From: Leyella lascolaii
Lineage (GTDB): Bacteria; Bacteroidota; Bacteroidia; Bacteroidales; Bacteroidaceae
Reading direction: 5' to 3'
Length of the DNA: 64,000 nt
Assembly (NCBI RefSeq): GCF_900079775.1
Contig: NZ_LT556036.1
Span: 1-64,000, forward strand
The notes below the pieces were generated by a model. It had not been told where the DNA came from. It saw nothing but the letters and a program-made list of their open reading frames with translations, and did not search any database. The translations under genes and the position numbers were made by a program. Position 1 is the stretch's first letter, and each line of letters opens with the position of its first letter. This document shows positions 54,898 through 63,808 of the stretch, in pieces.

Positions 54898-57800
54898 ATG
54901 CATAAAAAAATCTTATTGATGGCTCTTGCCTCCTGCATGACGCTCGGCACTGTGTCGGCTCAGGACAGCGGCGGCAAGAAGATGAAAGCCTACATGGTGG
55001 CTGACGCCCATCTGGACACTCAGTGGAACTGGGACATACAGACCACCATCAAGCATTATGTATGGAACACCATAAACCAGAACCTTTATCTGCTCGACAA
55101 CTACCCGGACTATGTGTTCAACTTTGAAGGTGCGGTGAAATACTCGTGGATGAAGGAGTACTATCCGTTGCAGTACGAGAAGATGAAGAAGTATGTAGCC
55201 AACGGACGGTGGCATCTTACGGGAAGCGGCTGGGACGCCAACGAGACGGTGATCGTGTCGCCCGAGTCGTGGCTGCGCAACATCCTGCTGGGTCAGAGTT
55301 TCTATCGCAGCGAGTTCGGCAAGGAAAGCACCGACGTGTTCCTGCCCGACTGCTTCGGCTTCAGCTATTTCATACCTACGCTTGCAAGCCATTGCGGACT
55401 CATCGGCTTCTCCACACAGAAGCTCGGATGGAGAAACCATGCCTTCTATGAGGGCGGAAAGAAATATCCGTTCACCATCGGACTGTGGCAGGGTATAGAC
55501 GGAAGCCGCATCATGATGACGCACGGATTCGGCTACGGCGAGAGATTCCCCGACGCCGACATGTCGCACAGCAAGAGGCTGATGAAGGAAATAGCCGAGA
55601 GCCCGCTCAACATGGTATACCGCTATTACGGTACGGGCGACACGGGCGGCTCGCCCAATCTGGCATCGGTGAGAGGTCTGGAAAAAGGAATAAAGGGCGA
55701 CGGTCCGATAGAGATAATAAGCGCGACGAGCGACCAGATATACAAGGACTTCCTGCCTTACGAGAATCATCCCGAGCTGCCGGTGCATGACGGAGAGCTC
55801 TTCATGGACGTTCACGGCACGGGATGCTACACCTCTCAGGCTGCCATGAAGCTTTACAACCGCCAGAACGAGAACCTCGGCGACGCAGCCGAGCGTGCCT
55901 CCGTGGTTGCCGAATGGCTCGGACAGGGTGCCTATCCGTTGCGCGACCTCACCGAAAGCTGGAAGCGCGTGCTCCTGCATCAGTTCCATGACGACCTTCC
56001 CGGAACAAGTATACCGCGTGCGTATGAGTTCTCATGGAACGACGAGCTTATCTCGCTGCAGCGTTTCTCAAACAACCTCACGACTGCGGTGAGCGGTGTG
56101 GCAAACCGCATGAACACCAACGTGTCGGGCACTCCGGTGGTGCTCTACAACACACAGGCATTCCCCGTGAGCGCGGTGACAAGCATCACTCTGCCCGACA
56201 TGGCTGCTTCCTACAGTGTGACCGATGCCAAAGGGCGCAAGGTTGCGTCGCAGGTGGTGACCGACTCGAAGGGAAAGCGCAGTCTGCTCGTCGACGCGAG
56301 TGTGCCGTCTACGGGCTTCTCGGTGTACAGCGTGAAGGCTGGCGGAAAGGCTTCCGCGCCTGTAATCAAGTCTGCCAACATGATAGAGAACTCCGTATAC
56401 AAGGTTACGCTTGACAAGATAGGCAACATCTCGTCGCTCATCGACAAACGTAACGGCAAGGAACTCGTGGCTGCCGGAAAGTCCATCGGACTCGTCATAT
56501 TCGACGACTGCCGGTCGGAGGCATGGCCCGCATGGGAGATTCTGAAGCACACTGTGGACAAGGCTCCTGTCGACATAAAGGAAAACGTGAGCGTGACGAT
56601 GGTAGAGAACGGTCCGCTCCGCAAGTCGCTGCGTGTCACAAAGAGCTATGGCGACACGAAGATAAACCAGTATATACGTCTGTATGAGGGAAGTCAGGCA
56701 GACCGCATCGACTTCTACAACGAGGTGGACTGGCGCTCGCTCAACGCGCTGCTGAAGGTTCAGTTCCCTCTCACCGTAAGCAATGAGAAGGCTACTTACG
56801 ACATCGGACTCGGAAGTGTGGAGCGCGGAAACAACCGCGAGAACAGTTATGAGGTGTATTCTCATGAATGGACCGACCTGACCGACCGTTCGGGCAACTA
56901 CGGCGTGACCGTGCTCAACGACTCAAAATACGGATGGGACAAGCCGGACGACAACACAATACGCCTGTCGCTCCTCTTCTCTCCGAAACCGGGAGGCGGA
57001 TATGCTTATCAGGACCGTCAGGATCTGGGATATCATGAGTTCACTTACAGCATCGTGGGACATGAGGGACAGCTCGACAAGACAGAGACCGTGCAGATGG
57101 CTACAGCCTACAACAGTCCGATAAGGGCGTTCAAGTCGCCGAAGCATAAGGGTGACCTCGGACGTGAGTTCTCGTTCGTATCGTCAGACAACGACAACGT
57201 TGTTGTGCGCGCGCTGAAGAAGGCTGAGACCGGCGATGAGTATGTCGTGCGCGTTTATGAGACTGCCGGTAAGGAGGCTCAGAGCGCGAACCTCACTTTC
57301 GCCGCAGACATAGTGAAGGCTGTGGAGGCTGACGGTACGGAGAAAGAGACAGGTTCCGCATCGTTCAGCGGCAACAAGCTGAGCGTCAGCATAAAGCCGT
57401 TCAGCGTGAAGACCTATCGTCTCAAACTGAAGGACAACGTGTCGGAGAAAGCCGGTACATGCTTCGCTGACGCAAGAAGTCTGGAACTGCCGTTCAACAA
57501 GAACTGTTTCTCATACAACGAGTTCCGCGCAGCCGGCAACTTTGAGGGTGGCAACAGCTATGCGGCAGAACTTCTGCCTAAGGACGGACTCACCGTGGAC
57601 GGAGTGCATTTCACATTCGGAGAAATGGATACAAACAACGGACTCGCATGCGACGGTGACACAATAAAGCTGCCGGCAGGCGGTAAATATAATAAGGTGT
57701 ATCTGCTCGCGGCTTCTTCATCAGGCGACCGCAACGCCACATTCACTGTGGGCAAAACCCGCCAGACGGTGAACGTGCCTTATTATACAGGCTTCGTAGG

Positions 57801-58503
57801 ACAGTGGGGACATGAGGGTCACACCAAGGGATACCTGAAAGATGCCGAGGTTGCCTATGTAGGCACACACAGCCACGCCGAATATGAGGACCGTGTATAT
57901 GAGTTCACGTATATGTTCAAGTATGGTATTGACATTCCGGAGGGTGCTACCGAGATAATACTTCCGTCAGACAAGAACGTCGTTGTCTTCGCCGCAACGG
58001 CTGTGAACGAGAAGAACACCGTGAAGCCGGCAGGCAGACTGTTCTGTACGGCAAACAAGACCGACGGCTCGGAAACCGACGCCGTGCGCACGAACATTCT
58101 CAAGGGAGCGAAGGTGGTTGCCGTTTCAGGACAGGTGAACGATGATGAGGCTGCCGTGAAACTCGTGGACGGAGACGCCGACACCAAGTGGTGTGACACA
58201 GGAAAAGCTCCTAACTATGTGGCTTTCGACCTTGGAGAGGAGAAAGAATTCAGCGGTTGGAGAATACTGAACGCGGGAGCCGAGTCTTCAAATTACATCA
58301 CACGCGCATGTCTGTTGCAGGTGCGCAACTCCCAGACAGAGGAGTGGCAGACCGTCGACATGATTGACGGCAACAGAAGCAACGACGTGAACCGCAGCAT
58401 CAAGCCGGTAAAGGCACGCTATGTGCGGCTGTATGTCACGGGTCCGGCACAGGGCGTGAACGACAGCACGGTGCGCATTTACGAGCTTGAACTCTACAAA
58501 TGA
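54898..58503 (+). CDS. GH38 alpha-mannosidase with C-terminal F5/8-type module, exported
   Basis: 1201 residues. Signal peptide MHKKILLMALASCMTLGTVSAQ. GH38 catalytic domain: zinc ligands H38 and D40 in VADAHLDTQWNWD, nucleophile D151 in LPDCFGFSY, and the later zinc ligand His in LLHQFHDDLPGTSI. A three-helix bundle and the large beta-domains of the family follow (~440-900). Residues ~1070-1201 form a discoidin/F5/8 type C module (AVKLVDGDADTKWCDTG, VAFDLGEEKEFSGWRI, VKARYVRLYV). It trims alpha-mannosides such as host N-glycans or yeast mannan, probably in the periplasm. A hairpin terminator follows. No SusCD or GH92/GH76 partners are nearby. Confidence 0.95.
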   Translation: MHKKILLMALASCMTLGTVSAQDSGGKKMKAYMVADAHLDTQWNWDIQTTIKHYVWNTINQNLYLLDNYPDYVFNFEGAVKYSWMKEYYPLQYEKMKKYVANGRWHLTGSGWDANETVIVSPESWLRNILLGQSFYRSEFGKESTDVFLPDCFGFSYFIPTLASHCGLIGFSTQKLGWRNHAFYEGGKKYPFTIGLWQGIDGSRIMMTHGFGYGERFPDADMSHSKRLMKEIAESPLNMVYRYYGTGDTGGSPNLASVRGLEKGIKGDGPIEIISATSDQIYKDFLPYENHPELPVHDGELFMDVHGTGCYTSQAAMKLYNRQNENLGDAAERASVVAEWLGQGAYPLRDLTESWKRVLLHQFHDDLPGTSIPRAYEFSWNDELISLQRFSNNLTTAVSGVANRMNTNVSGTPVVLYNTQAFPVSAVTSITLPDMAASYSVTDAKGRKVASQVVTDSKGKRSLLVDASVPSTGFSVYSVKAGGKASAPVIKSANMIENSVYKVTLDKIGNISSLIDKRNGKELVAAGKSIGLVIFDDCRSEAWPAWEILKHTVDKAPVDIKENVSVTMVENGPLRKSLRVTKSYGDTKINQYIRLYEGSQADRIDFYNEVDWRSLNALLKVQFPLTVSNEKATYDIGLGSVERGNNRENSYEVYSHEWTDLTDRSGNYGVTVLNDSKYGWDKPDDNTIRLSLLFSPKPGGGYAYQDRQDLGYHEFTYSIVGHEGQLDKTETVQMATAYNSPIRAFKSPKHKGDLGREFSFVSSDNDNVVVRALKKAETGDEYVVRVYETAGKEAQSANLTFAADIVKAVEADGTEKETGSASFSGNKLSVSIKPFSVKTYRLKLKDNVSEKAGTCFADARSLELPFNKNCFSYNEFRAAGNFEGGNSYAAELLPKDGLTVDGVHFTFGEMDTNNGLACDGDTIKLPAGGKYNKVYLLAASSSGDRNATFTVGKTRQTVNVPYYTGFVGQWGHEGHTKGYLKDAEVAYVGTHSHAEYEDRVYEFTYMFKYGIDIPEGATEIILPSDKNVVVFAATAVNEKNTVKPAGRLFCTANKTDGSETDAVRTNILKGAKVVAVSGQVNDDEAAVKLVDGDADTKWCDTGKAPNYVAFDLGEEKEFSGWRILNAGAESSNYITRACLLQVRNSQTEEWQTVDMIDGNRSNDVNRSIKPVKARYVRLYVTGPAQGVNDSTVRIYELELYK

Positions 58504-58528
58504 GCGGAACGCTGAAATGACATTCAGG

Positions 58529-58568
58529 GCGGCTGTCCGGCAGATATGCGCGGGACAGCCGCTTTTCT
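58529..58568 (+). terminator. Intrinsic terminator of the GH38 gene
   Basis: GCGGCTGTCC (58529-58538) pairs with GGACAGCCGC (58553-58562), 14-nt loop, then TTTTCTC. It sits 26 nt after the stop. Confidence 0.85.
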
Positions 58569-58731
58569 CATAACCTGTTAAGGATTAACTGAATATGTGC
58601 TAAAATAATGTTAAATTGCTAATTTGGTAGTTAAACAGTGTAAACTGTAAGCAACATTGTCATTATTAATACGTCTTATATGTAGCTTTACGACAAAAGT
58701 CTGATAACGAAATAACTAAACATTGATATTT

Positions 58732-59607
58732 ATGAAAAGAACAAACGTAGCTATTTTGGCTGTCGCCGCCGGACTGATGCTCATGACCGGTTGTGCCAGC
58801 AAAAAGGATCTGGAGAACTGCCGCTTTGAGAACAAGGAACTGATGGGCAACTATCAGAGCACGAAAGACAAGCTGGCAGAAGCAAACGCGCAGCTTGCAG
58901 CGGCACAGACTCGCGTACAGTCGCTCGAAGATCAGCTCGAACGTCAGAACAAGGATTACGCAGCTCTGCAGCAGTCGCTTGACAAGAGCCTTACAAACGC
59001 AGGCTCTAACAATATCAATATCTCCAAGCTGGTGGATCAGATTAACGAGTCTAACCAGTATATACGCCATCTTGTGGAGGTGAAATCGAAGTCTGACTCG
59101 CTCAACCTCGTGCTTACCAACAATCTGACACGCTCCCTGAGCAAGGAGGAACTCAAGGAAGTGGACGTCCAGGTGCTCAAAGGCGTTGTCTACATATCGC
59201 TTGCCGACAACATGCTTTACAAGAGCGGAAGCTATGAGATAAACGACCGCGCGGCGGAGACATTGAGCAAAATCGCTAAGATTATAATGGACTACAAGGA
59301 CTATGACGTGCTGATTGAGGGTAACACGGACAACGTTCCGGTGAACACTTCAAGCCCGCAGATGAAGAACATACGCAACAACTGGGACCTCTCTTGTCTG
59401 CGTGCGTCAAGCGTAGTGCAGTATCTGCAGAACAATTACGGCGTCAATCCTAAGAGACTTACGGCAGGCGGACGCGGCGAATACAACCCGCTCACTGACA
59501 ACTCTACCGAAGTGGGCAAGCAGCGCAACCGCCGTACGCAGATCATCATAACTCCGAAGCTTGACCAGTTTATGGATCTCATAGACAAAGCTCCGGAAGG
59601 AGAATAA
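58732..59607 (+). CDS. OmpA-family outer-membrane lipoprotein with coiled coil
   Basis: 291 residues from the ATG at 58732. The lipoprotein signal ends LMLMTGC with Cys about residue 21. A coiled coil follows (~25-115: KDLENCRFENKELMGNYQ to QNKDYAALQQSLDKS). The C-terminal OmpA peptidoglycan-binding domain (~170-285) has IEGNTDNVPVN, NNWDLSCLRASSVVQYL, LTAGGRGEYNPL and QRNRRTQIIIT, including the Asp and Arg that grip diaminopimelate. It should tether the outer membrane to the cell wall. The strongly biased codons and a strong terminator behind it suggest abundant expression. No operon partner. Confidence 0.94.
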   Translation: MKRTNVAILAVAAGLMLMTGCASKKDLENCRFENKELMGNYQSTKDKLAEANAQLAAAQTRVQSLEDQLERQNKDYAALQQSLDKSLTNAGSNNINISKLVDQINESNQYIRHLVEVKSKSDSLNLVLTNNLTRSLSKEELKEVDVQVLKGVVYISLADNMLYKSGSYEINDRAAETLSKIAKIIMDYKDYDVLIEGNTDNVPVNTSSPQMKNIRNNWDLSCLRASSVVQYLQNNYGVNPKRLTAGGRGEYNPLTDNSTEVGKQRNRRTQIIITPKLDQFMDLIDKAPEGE

Positions 59608-59703
59608 GATTTATGGTTTGTTCCATTTAGGTGAAAAAATTGAACAGGAAGACCAGAATTATTTTCAATTAGGTATTAGGTATTATTGTAAGCTTTAAGG
59701 TAG

Positions 59704-59733
59704 CGCGCTTTCGTGAGAAAGCGCGTTTTTTTT
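59704..59733 (+). terminator. Intrinsic terminator of the OmpA-family gene
   Basis: CGCGCTTTC-GTGA-GAAAGCGCG (59704-59725), a 9-bp perfect stem with tetraloop, followed by eight T residues. Textbook form. Confidence 0.95.
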
Positions 59734-59754
59734 ATCTATGCGGCACGTGCTTTC

Positions 59755-59783
59755 TTGTGTTACAATGTTTTTTGTTAATTTTG
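59755..59783 (+). promoter_or_regulatory. Promoter of the NCS2 permease gene
   Basis: -33 TTG at 59755-59757, 18 nt, then -7 TAATTTTG at 59776-59783. The predicted start of transcription is about 20 nt before the ATG at 59812. Confidence 0.65.
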
Positions 59784-59811
59784 CCGGTCAAATGATATAT
59801 ATATCGTGAAT

Positions 59812-61131
59812 ATGGGAAAAAACAGTGACATCATCTACGCGCTTAACGACAGACCGCCGCTCATCGAGACGCTCTTCGCTGCCATGCAGCACCTCCTGGC
59901 GATATTTGTGGCTATAATGACTCCGCCGCTCATCATCGCCTCACAACTCGGATTCGACCTTCACACCACGAGCTACATGGTGTCGATGGCTCTCTTCGCC
60001 TCGGGCGTGGCGACGTTCGTGCAGTGCCGCAGGTTCGGTGCCGTCGGCGCGGGACTGCTTTGCATCCAGGGCACGAGCTATTCGTTCATAGGTCCGGTGA
60101 TAGCCGCGGGAATGGCGGGCGGTCCTGCCGTGATATTCGGAACGTGCATGGCAGCCTCGTTCATAGAGGTGATTGTGGGATGCATGCTGCGGTATGCGAG
60201 ACGCATAATAACGCCGGTGGTGTCGGGCATAGTGGTGACGCTCATCGGACTGTGTCTCATCAAGGTGGGCGTGTCGGCTTGCGGAGGGGGCAACTCAGCC
60301 GTTGCCGACGGCACGTTCGGAAGCATGCGCAATCTGATGCTTGCCGGACTGGTGTTGCTTGTCATCGTTTTCTTCAACAGCTGCCGCAACCGCATGCTGC
60401 GCATGAGCTCTGTAGTGATAGGTCTTGTAGTGGGTTATGTGGTTGCGTGGGCTATGGGAATGATCGACTTCTCGGCGGCAGGCAGCTATTCGGGATTCTA
60501 TCTTCCGCAGCCATTCAAGTATGGCATAGACTTCGACTGGTCGGCGTTCATCTCCCTGAGCATCATCTTCGTGATAACGGCGATAGAGGCTTACGGCGAC
60601 ATAACAGCCAACTCACTGATATCGGGAGAGCCTGTGGAGGGCAAGGTGTTCGACAAGCGTGTGTCCGGCGGAGTGGTGGCAAACGGTCTGACTTCATTTC
60701 TTGCCGCGGTGTTCAACTCTTTCCCCAATTCCATATTCGCCCAGAACAACGGCATGATACAGCTCACCGGTGTCGCCAGTCGGTATGTGGGATATTTCAT
60801 CGCGCTGTTTCTTGTGCTGCTCGGACTATTCCCTGCCGTGAGCCTTGTGTTCTCGCTGATGCCCGAGCCGGTGCTCGGCGGAGCCACGCTGCTGATGTTC
60901 GGCACGGTGGCTACAGCCGGAATACGCATCATCGCGTCGCAGAAGATAGGGCGGAAAGAGGTGCTCGTCATGGCTGTCAGCTTTTCGCTCGGACTCAGTG
61001 TGGAGCTTGTGCCCGACATACTTTCAGGTCTGCCGCACGAGGTTGCGTCCATATTCTCTTCCGGCATCACCACCGGCGGTGTGGCAGCCATTCTCTCCAA
61101 CTTGCTCATAAGAATAAAGAATCAGGATTGA
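59812..61131 (+). CDS. NCS2 family xanthine/uracil-type permease
   Basis: 439 residues from the ATG at 59812; a GTG two codons upstream is possible. Inner-membrane proton symporter of nucleobases with 14 expected helices. The family signature is present as FAQNNGMIQLTGVASR, and the QH-type motif of helix 1 in AMQHLLAIFVAIMTPPLI, where QH marks substrate-binding members. Also TAIEAYGDITANSLISGEPVEG, the acidic helix-8 region. The NNG and GVASR details favour the xanthine/urate branch over uracil, but this is a weak inference. It lies 15 nt before an EamA transporter gene on the same strand, so the two form a unit. Confidence 0.93.
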   Translation: MGKNSDIIYALNDRPPLIETLFAAMQHLLAIFVAIMTPPLIIASQLGFDLHTTSYMVSMALFASGVATFVQCRRFGAVGAGLLCIQGTSYSFIGPVIAAGMAGGPAVIFGTCMAASFIEVIVGCMLRYARRIITPVVSGIVVTLIGLCLIKVGVSACGGGNSAVADGTFGSMRNLMLAGLVLLVIVFFNSCRNRMLRMSSVVIGLVVGYVVAWAMGMIDFSAAGSYSGFYLPQPFKYGIDFDWSAFISLSIIFVITAIEAYGDITANSLISGEPVEGKVFDKRVSGGVVANGLTSFLAAVFNSFPNSIFAQNNGMIQLTGVASRYVGYFIALFLVLLGLFPAVSLVFSLMPEPVLGGATLLMFGTVATAGIRIIASQKIGRKEVLVMAVSFSLGLSVELVPDILSGLPHEVASIFSSGITTGGVAAILSNLLIRIKNQD

Positions 61132-61146
61132 CACTATAAAAAGACC

Positions 61147-62088
61147 ATGCAGTCTAAACTTAAAGGATATCTGTGCGGCATAGGAGCCGCCGTATGTTAC
61201 GGCACCAATCCGTTGGGTGCGTTGTATCTTTATGAAGACGGAATAAACGCCAACTCGGTGCTGTTCTACAGGTTCGCGCTTGCTGTAGTGATGCTCGGCA
61301 TGCTCATGGCGGCGCGGCGAAAGAGCCTGAAGGTAAGTAGGAGAGAGCTGTCCTTGCTTTGCGCGCTCGGAGTGGTGTTCTCCACGTCGTCCATAACGCT
61401 GTATTTCAGCTTCTGTTTCATGGATGCCGGCATAGCCTCCACGCTGCTTTTTGTCTATCCGGTGATGGTGGCTGTCATCATGGCGCTGCTGTTCAAGGAA
61501 AGGCTTCCAGCCGTATCGGTGTTCGCCATAATGCTTGCCCTTTCGGGCATAGCCATGCTTTATCATGGTGACGGAGGTGCGACGCTCAGCACAAGAGGCG
61601 TGATGCTCGTGATGTTCTCCTCGCTCAGCTATGCCGTCTACATAGTGGTGGTGAACAAGTCGCCGCTGCGCATGTCGTCGATGAAGCTCACTTTTTATGT
61701 GCTTTTCTTCGGTATGCTCACCGTTCTTACCAATTCTTTCATCACGGGTCTGCACATACAGATGCTCACCACGCCCCGCATGTGGTCGTGCGCGTTCATG
61801 CTCGCTCTTCTGCCCACGGTGTTTTCACTTGTGCTGATGACCATATCTGTGCATGAGACGGGCTCCACTCCTACAGCCGTGATGGGCGCTCTCGAGCCGC
61901 TCACGGCGGTGGTGATAGGCGTTGCGGTGTTCGGCGAACAGCTCACACCGCGTCTTGCTGCCGGGATAGTGCTCATACTGACTGCCGTAATAATGATAAT
62001 TGCCGGAAAATCGCTGTTTCAGACAAGGATGTTCAGTGTGGTGAGCCATCTCGGACATGTCATATTCAAGACATGGAGGTGGAAATGA
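61147..62088 (+). CDS. EamA/DMT family transporter
   Basis: 313 residues with ten predicted helices arranged as two EamA repeats: first half GIGAAVCYGTNPLGALYLYEDGINANSVLFYR to YPVMVAVIMALLFKERLP, second half GVMLVMFSSLSYAVYIVVVNKS to ALEPLTAVVIGVAVFGEQLTPRLAAGIVLI. The FxER/PxxGxxxxxE patterns at the ends of each half are typical of drug/metabolite exporters (amino acids, metabolites). Substrate unknown. It follows the permease gene by 15 nt and ends 20 nt from the convergent porin gene. Confidence 0.92.
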   Translation: MQSKLKGYLCGIGAAVCYGTNPLGALYLYEDGINANSVLFYRFALAVVMLGMLMAARRKSLKVSRRELSLLCALGVVFSTSSITLYFSFCFMDAGIASTLLFVYPVMVAVIMALLFKERLPAVSVFAIMLALSGIAMLYHGDGGATLSTRGVMLVMFSSLSYAVYIVVVNKSPLRMSSMKLTFYVLFFGMLTVLTNSFITGLHIQMLTTPRMWSCAFMLALLPTVFSLVLMTISVHETGSTPTAVMGALEPLTAVVIGVAVFGEQLTPRLAAGIVLILTAVIMIIAGKSLFQTRMFSVVSHLGHVIFKTWRWK

Positions 62089-62108
62089 CGGAAACGCGGA
62101 GTGTCGCG

Positions 62109-63149
62109 TCAGAACCGCGTCATGAACTCCACCACAATCTTGTCGCGTTCTGACGGTTTGGGTATGGCACCGTCGCGGTAGAAGTATTTCTCGTAGTTTA
62201 TGCGTATGTCGCTTATGAACGGCTTGCTGAAACTCAGTGTAAGACCGCCCGTGAGGCGCGACCTGCGGTAGTCGTTGGTGATGAGCTTGCCCTCCGTGTC
62301 CTCCTCTCCGTCTTTGTAGCGCATGCCGTCGCTGTGGTCGGTCATGTAGTCGTAGCGCACCAGCGGAGTGATATATCTCAGCGCGCCCTTGCCCAGTCTG
62401 AAGTCATAGCTTGCGAAGGCGTTGAACGCATGCACGTTGTCGAAAGCCCCGTCGGCGTATGTCTTCAGCAGATATTCAGCCTCGACGTGCCATCCCCGGC
62501 TGTGATAGTAGGCTCCGGCGTCATACATCATCACGCTGATATGGTCGGGTCTTATCTTCTGAGTGCTCAGAGTGAGGTTGAATCCGTGCGGAAAGAACAT
62601 CTGCGCCTTTGCCGAGAAGTTCACGTTGTTTGTCCAGAAATCCTTCTGGTTTGTCAGTCCGCTTCCGTTGAACATGCCCGCCTCAAGCTTTATGGGGAAC
62701 CCTACATTGAAGTCGTAGCCCACAGCCGCACCCACGTCTCGCACGTTGCCCACCTGCTTGGCTATGAAAGAGCGGTTGGCGAAATACTGTTGATGCGGTG
62801 AGCGGTGGGCGTCGATGGTGAACGGCACACGCATCTGTCCGATGGTGAACTGCAACGATTTCACAGGCTTCAGCCTCGTATAGGCATCGAGCATCTTTAT
62901 GGAGCCTTCGTCGCAAAGGTCTATCTCAGCCTTGTAAGATATTATCGGAGTTATGTTTCCGTCCACGCTTATGCGCGCGTTGCGCACCTGGAAGCGTCCC
63001 TTTCCCTCTTCGGTCTGATATTCATATTTGCCCCTTATTGTCCCGTGTATGTTCGGACGGTAGTCGGTAGTGGCTTTTTCCTGTGCCGTGATGCCCCCGG
63101 ACGTCAGTGTTGCGAGTGCCGCAAGTGTCAGTGTCTTTATCAGTCTCAT
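62109..63149 (-). CDS. Phosphate-selective porin O/P-like outer-membrane protein
   Basis: 346 residues. Signal peptide MRLIKTLTLAALATLTSGGITAQ. A 16-strand porin_O_P-type barrel: GTIRGKYEYQTEEGKGRFQVRNARISVDG, then alternating strands such as PIISYKAEIDLCDEGS, FTIGQMRVPFTIDAHRS, LEAGMFNGSGLTNQKDF, WHVEAEYLLKTYADG and LTGGLTLSFSKPFISDIRINYEKYF. The C-terminal residue is Phe (VVEFMTRF), the Bam recognition end. It admits anions such as phosphate or phosphorylated compounds; specificity is not visible. No Pho-type partner is adjacent. Confidence 0.9.
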   Translation of the reverse strand: MRLIKTLTLAALATLTSGGITAQEKATTDYRPNIHGTIRGKYEYQTEEGKGRFQVRNARISVDGNITPIISYKAEIDLCDEGSIKMLDAYTRLKPVKSLQFTIGQMRVPFTIDAHRSPHQQYFANRSFIAKQVGNVRDVGAAVGYDFNVGFPIKLEAGMFNGSGLTNQKDFWTNNVNFSAKAQMFFPHGFNLTLSTQKIRPDHISVMMYDAGAYYHSRGWHVEAEYLLKTYADGAFDNVHAFNAFASYDFRLGKGALRYITPLVRYDYMTDHSDGMRYKDGEEDTEGKLITNDYRRSRLTGGLTLSFSKPFISDIRINYEKYFYRDGAIPKPSERDKIVVEFMTRF

Positions 63150-63808
63150 GTCTTGTCTGTTCTATATATATTATATAATAAGGTGTGGCTTATGTATTCT
63201 GCCGTTCTGTGTCTTTGTCCGTGATACGCGCAGCCGGATAGTCCCGATACTTGTCCCGTCTGCTACCGGCGGCGCATTCTCTGTCGCAAAGTTCATTGTT
63301 TTATTTTTCGTTCCTGTGTCACATATGTTACATCTGTGTTACATCATACGGAAACTCCCGCACTGCCTTTCCTCCTCCTTGGCTTTCCCTTATGCGTGGC
63401 GTGCGCAGCCCATGCCCATTTTCCCTGTTTTCCAATCCGAGTTACAGCCTCTGTCGGTTTCTCATCTGTCTCATTTGATATAACATGAAAATACGTCTTT
63501 AACAATTATTATATTAATAAATATGCATAACATAGATGCTGTTATACAAATATTTTATATATTTGCCGATGACTATTGAAGCAAATATAGAATAACTAAT
63601 AACTTGACAGAGAAACCGATAACTGAAAAGACTGATGCATGATGAGGTGAGTCGGTTGCTTTCATTAAGATTATTAAGAAGCTTTATTTTCGTCTCTTTG
63701 TCATACTATTATAAAAAGACAATAACGGGTCAGCGTGAGTGACATGCAGGAACCTGTTTTCAGAATATTGTTGATTTATCAAATTATTAACTAAAACTAA
63801 AGCTAAGT
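63150..63808. other. Intergenic region between the porin and a secreted-protein gene
   Basis: 660 nt, AT-rich on the right. An inverted copy of the CCACACCTTATTATATA motif lies at 63170-63187. A -7 box TATATTTG at 63558-63565 points rightward, implying a leader of over 230 nt for the last gene, unless a closer promoter was missed. No gene seen. Confidence 0.6.

Noticed and set aside
63150..63808. Origin or attachment site in the AT-rich right end
   Set aside because: No DnaA-box cluster, no integrase gene and no direct repeat pair. It is AT-rich in the way other promoter regions here are.
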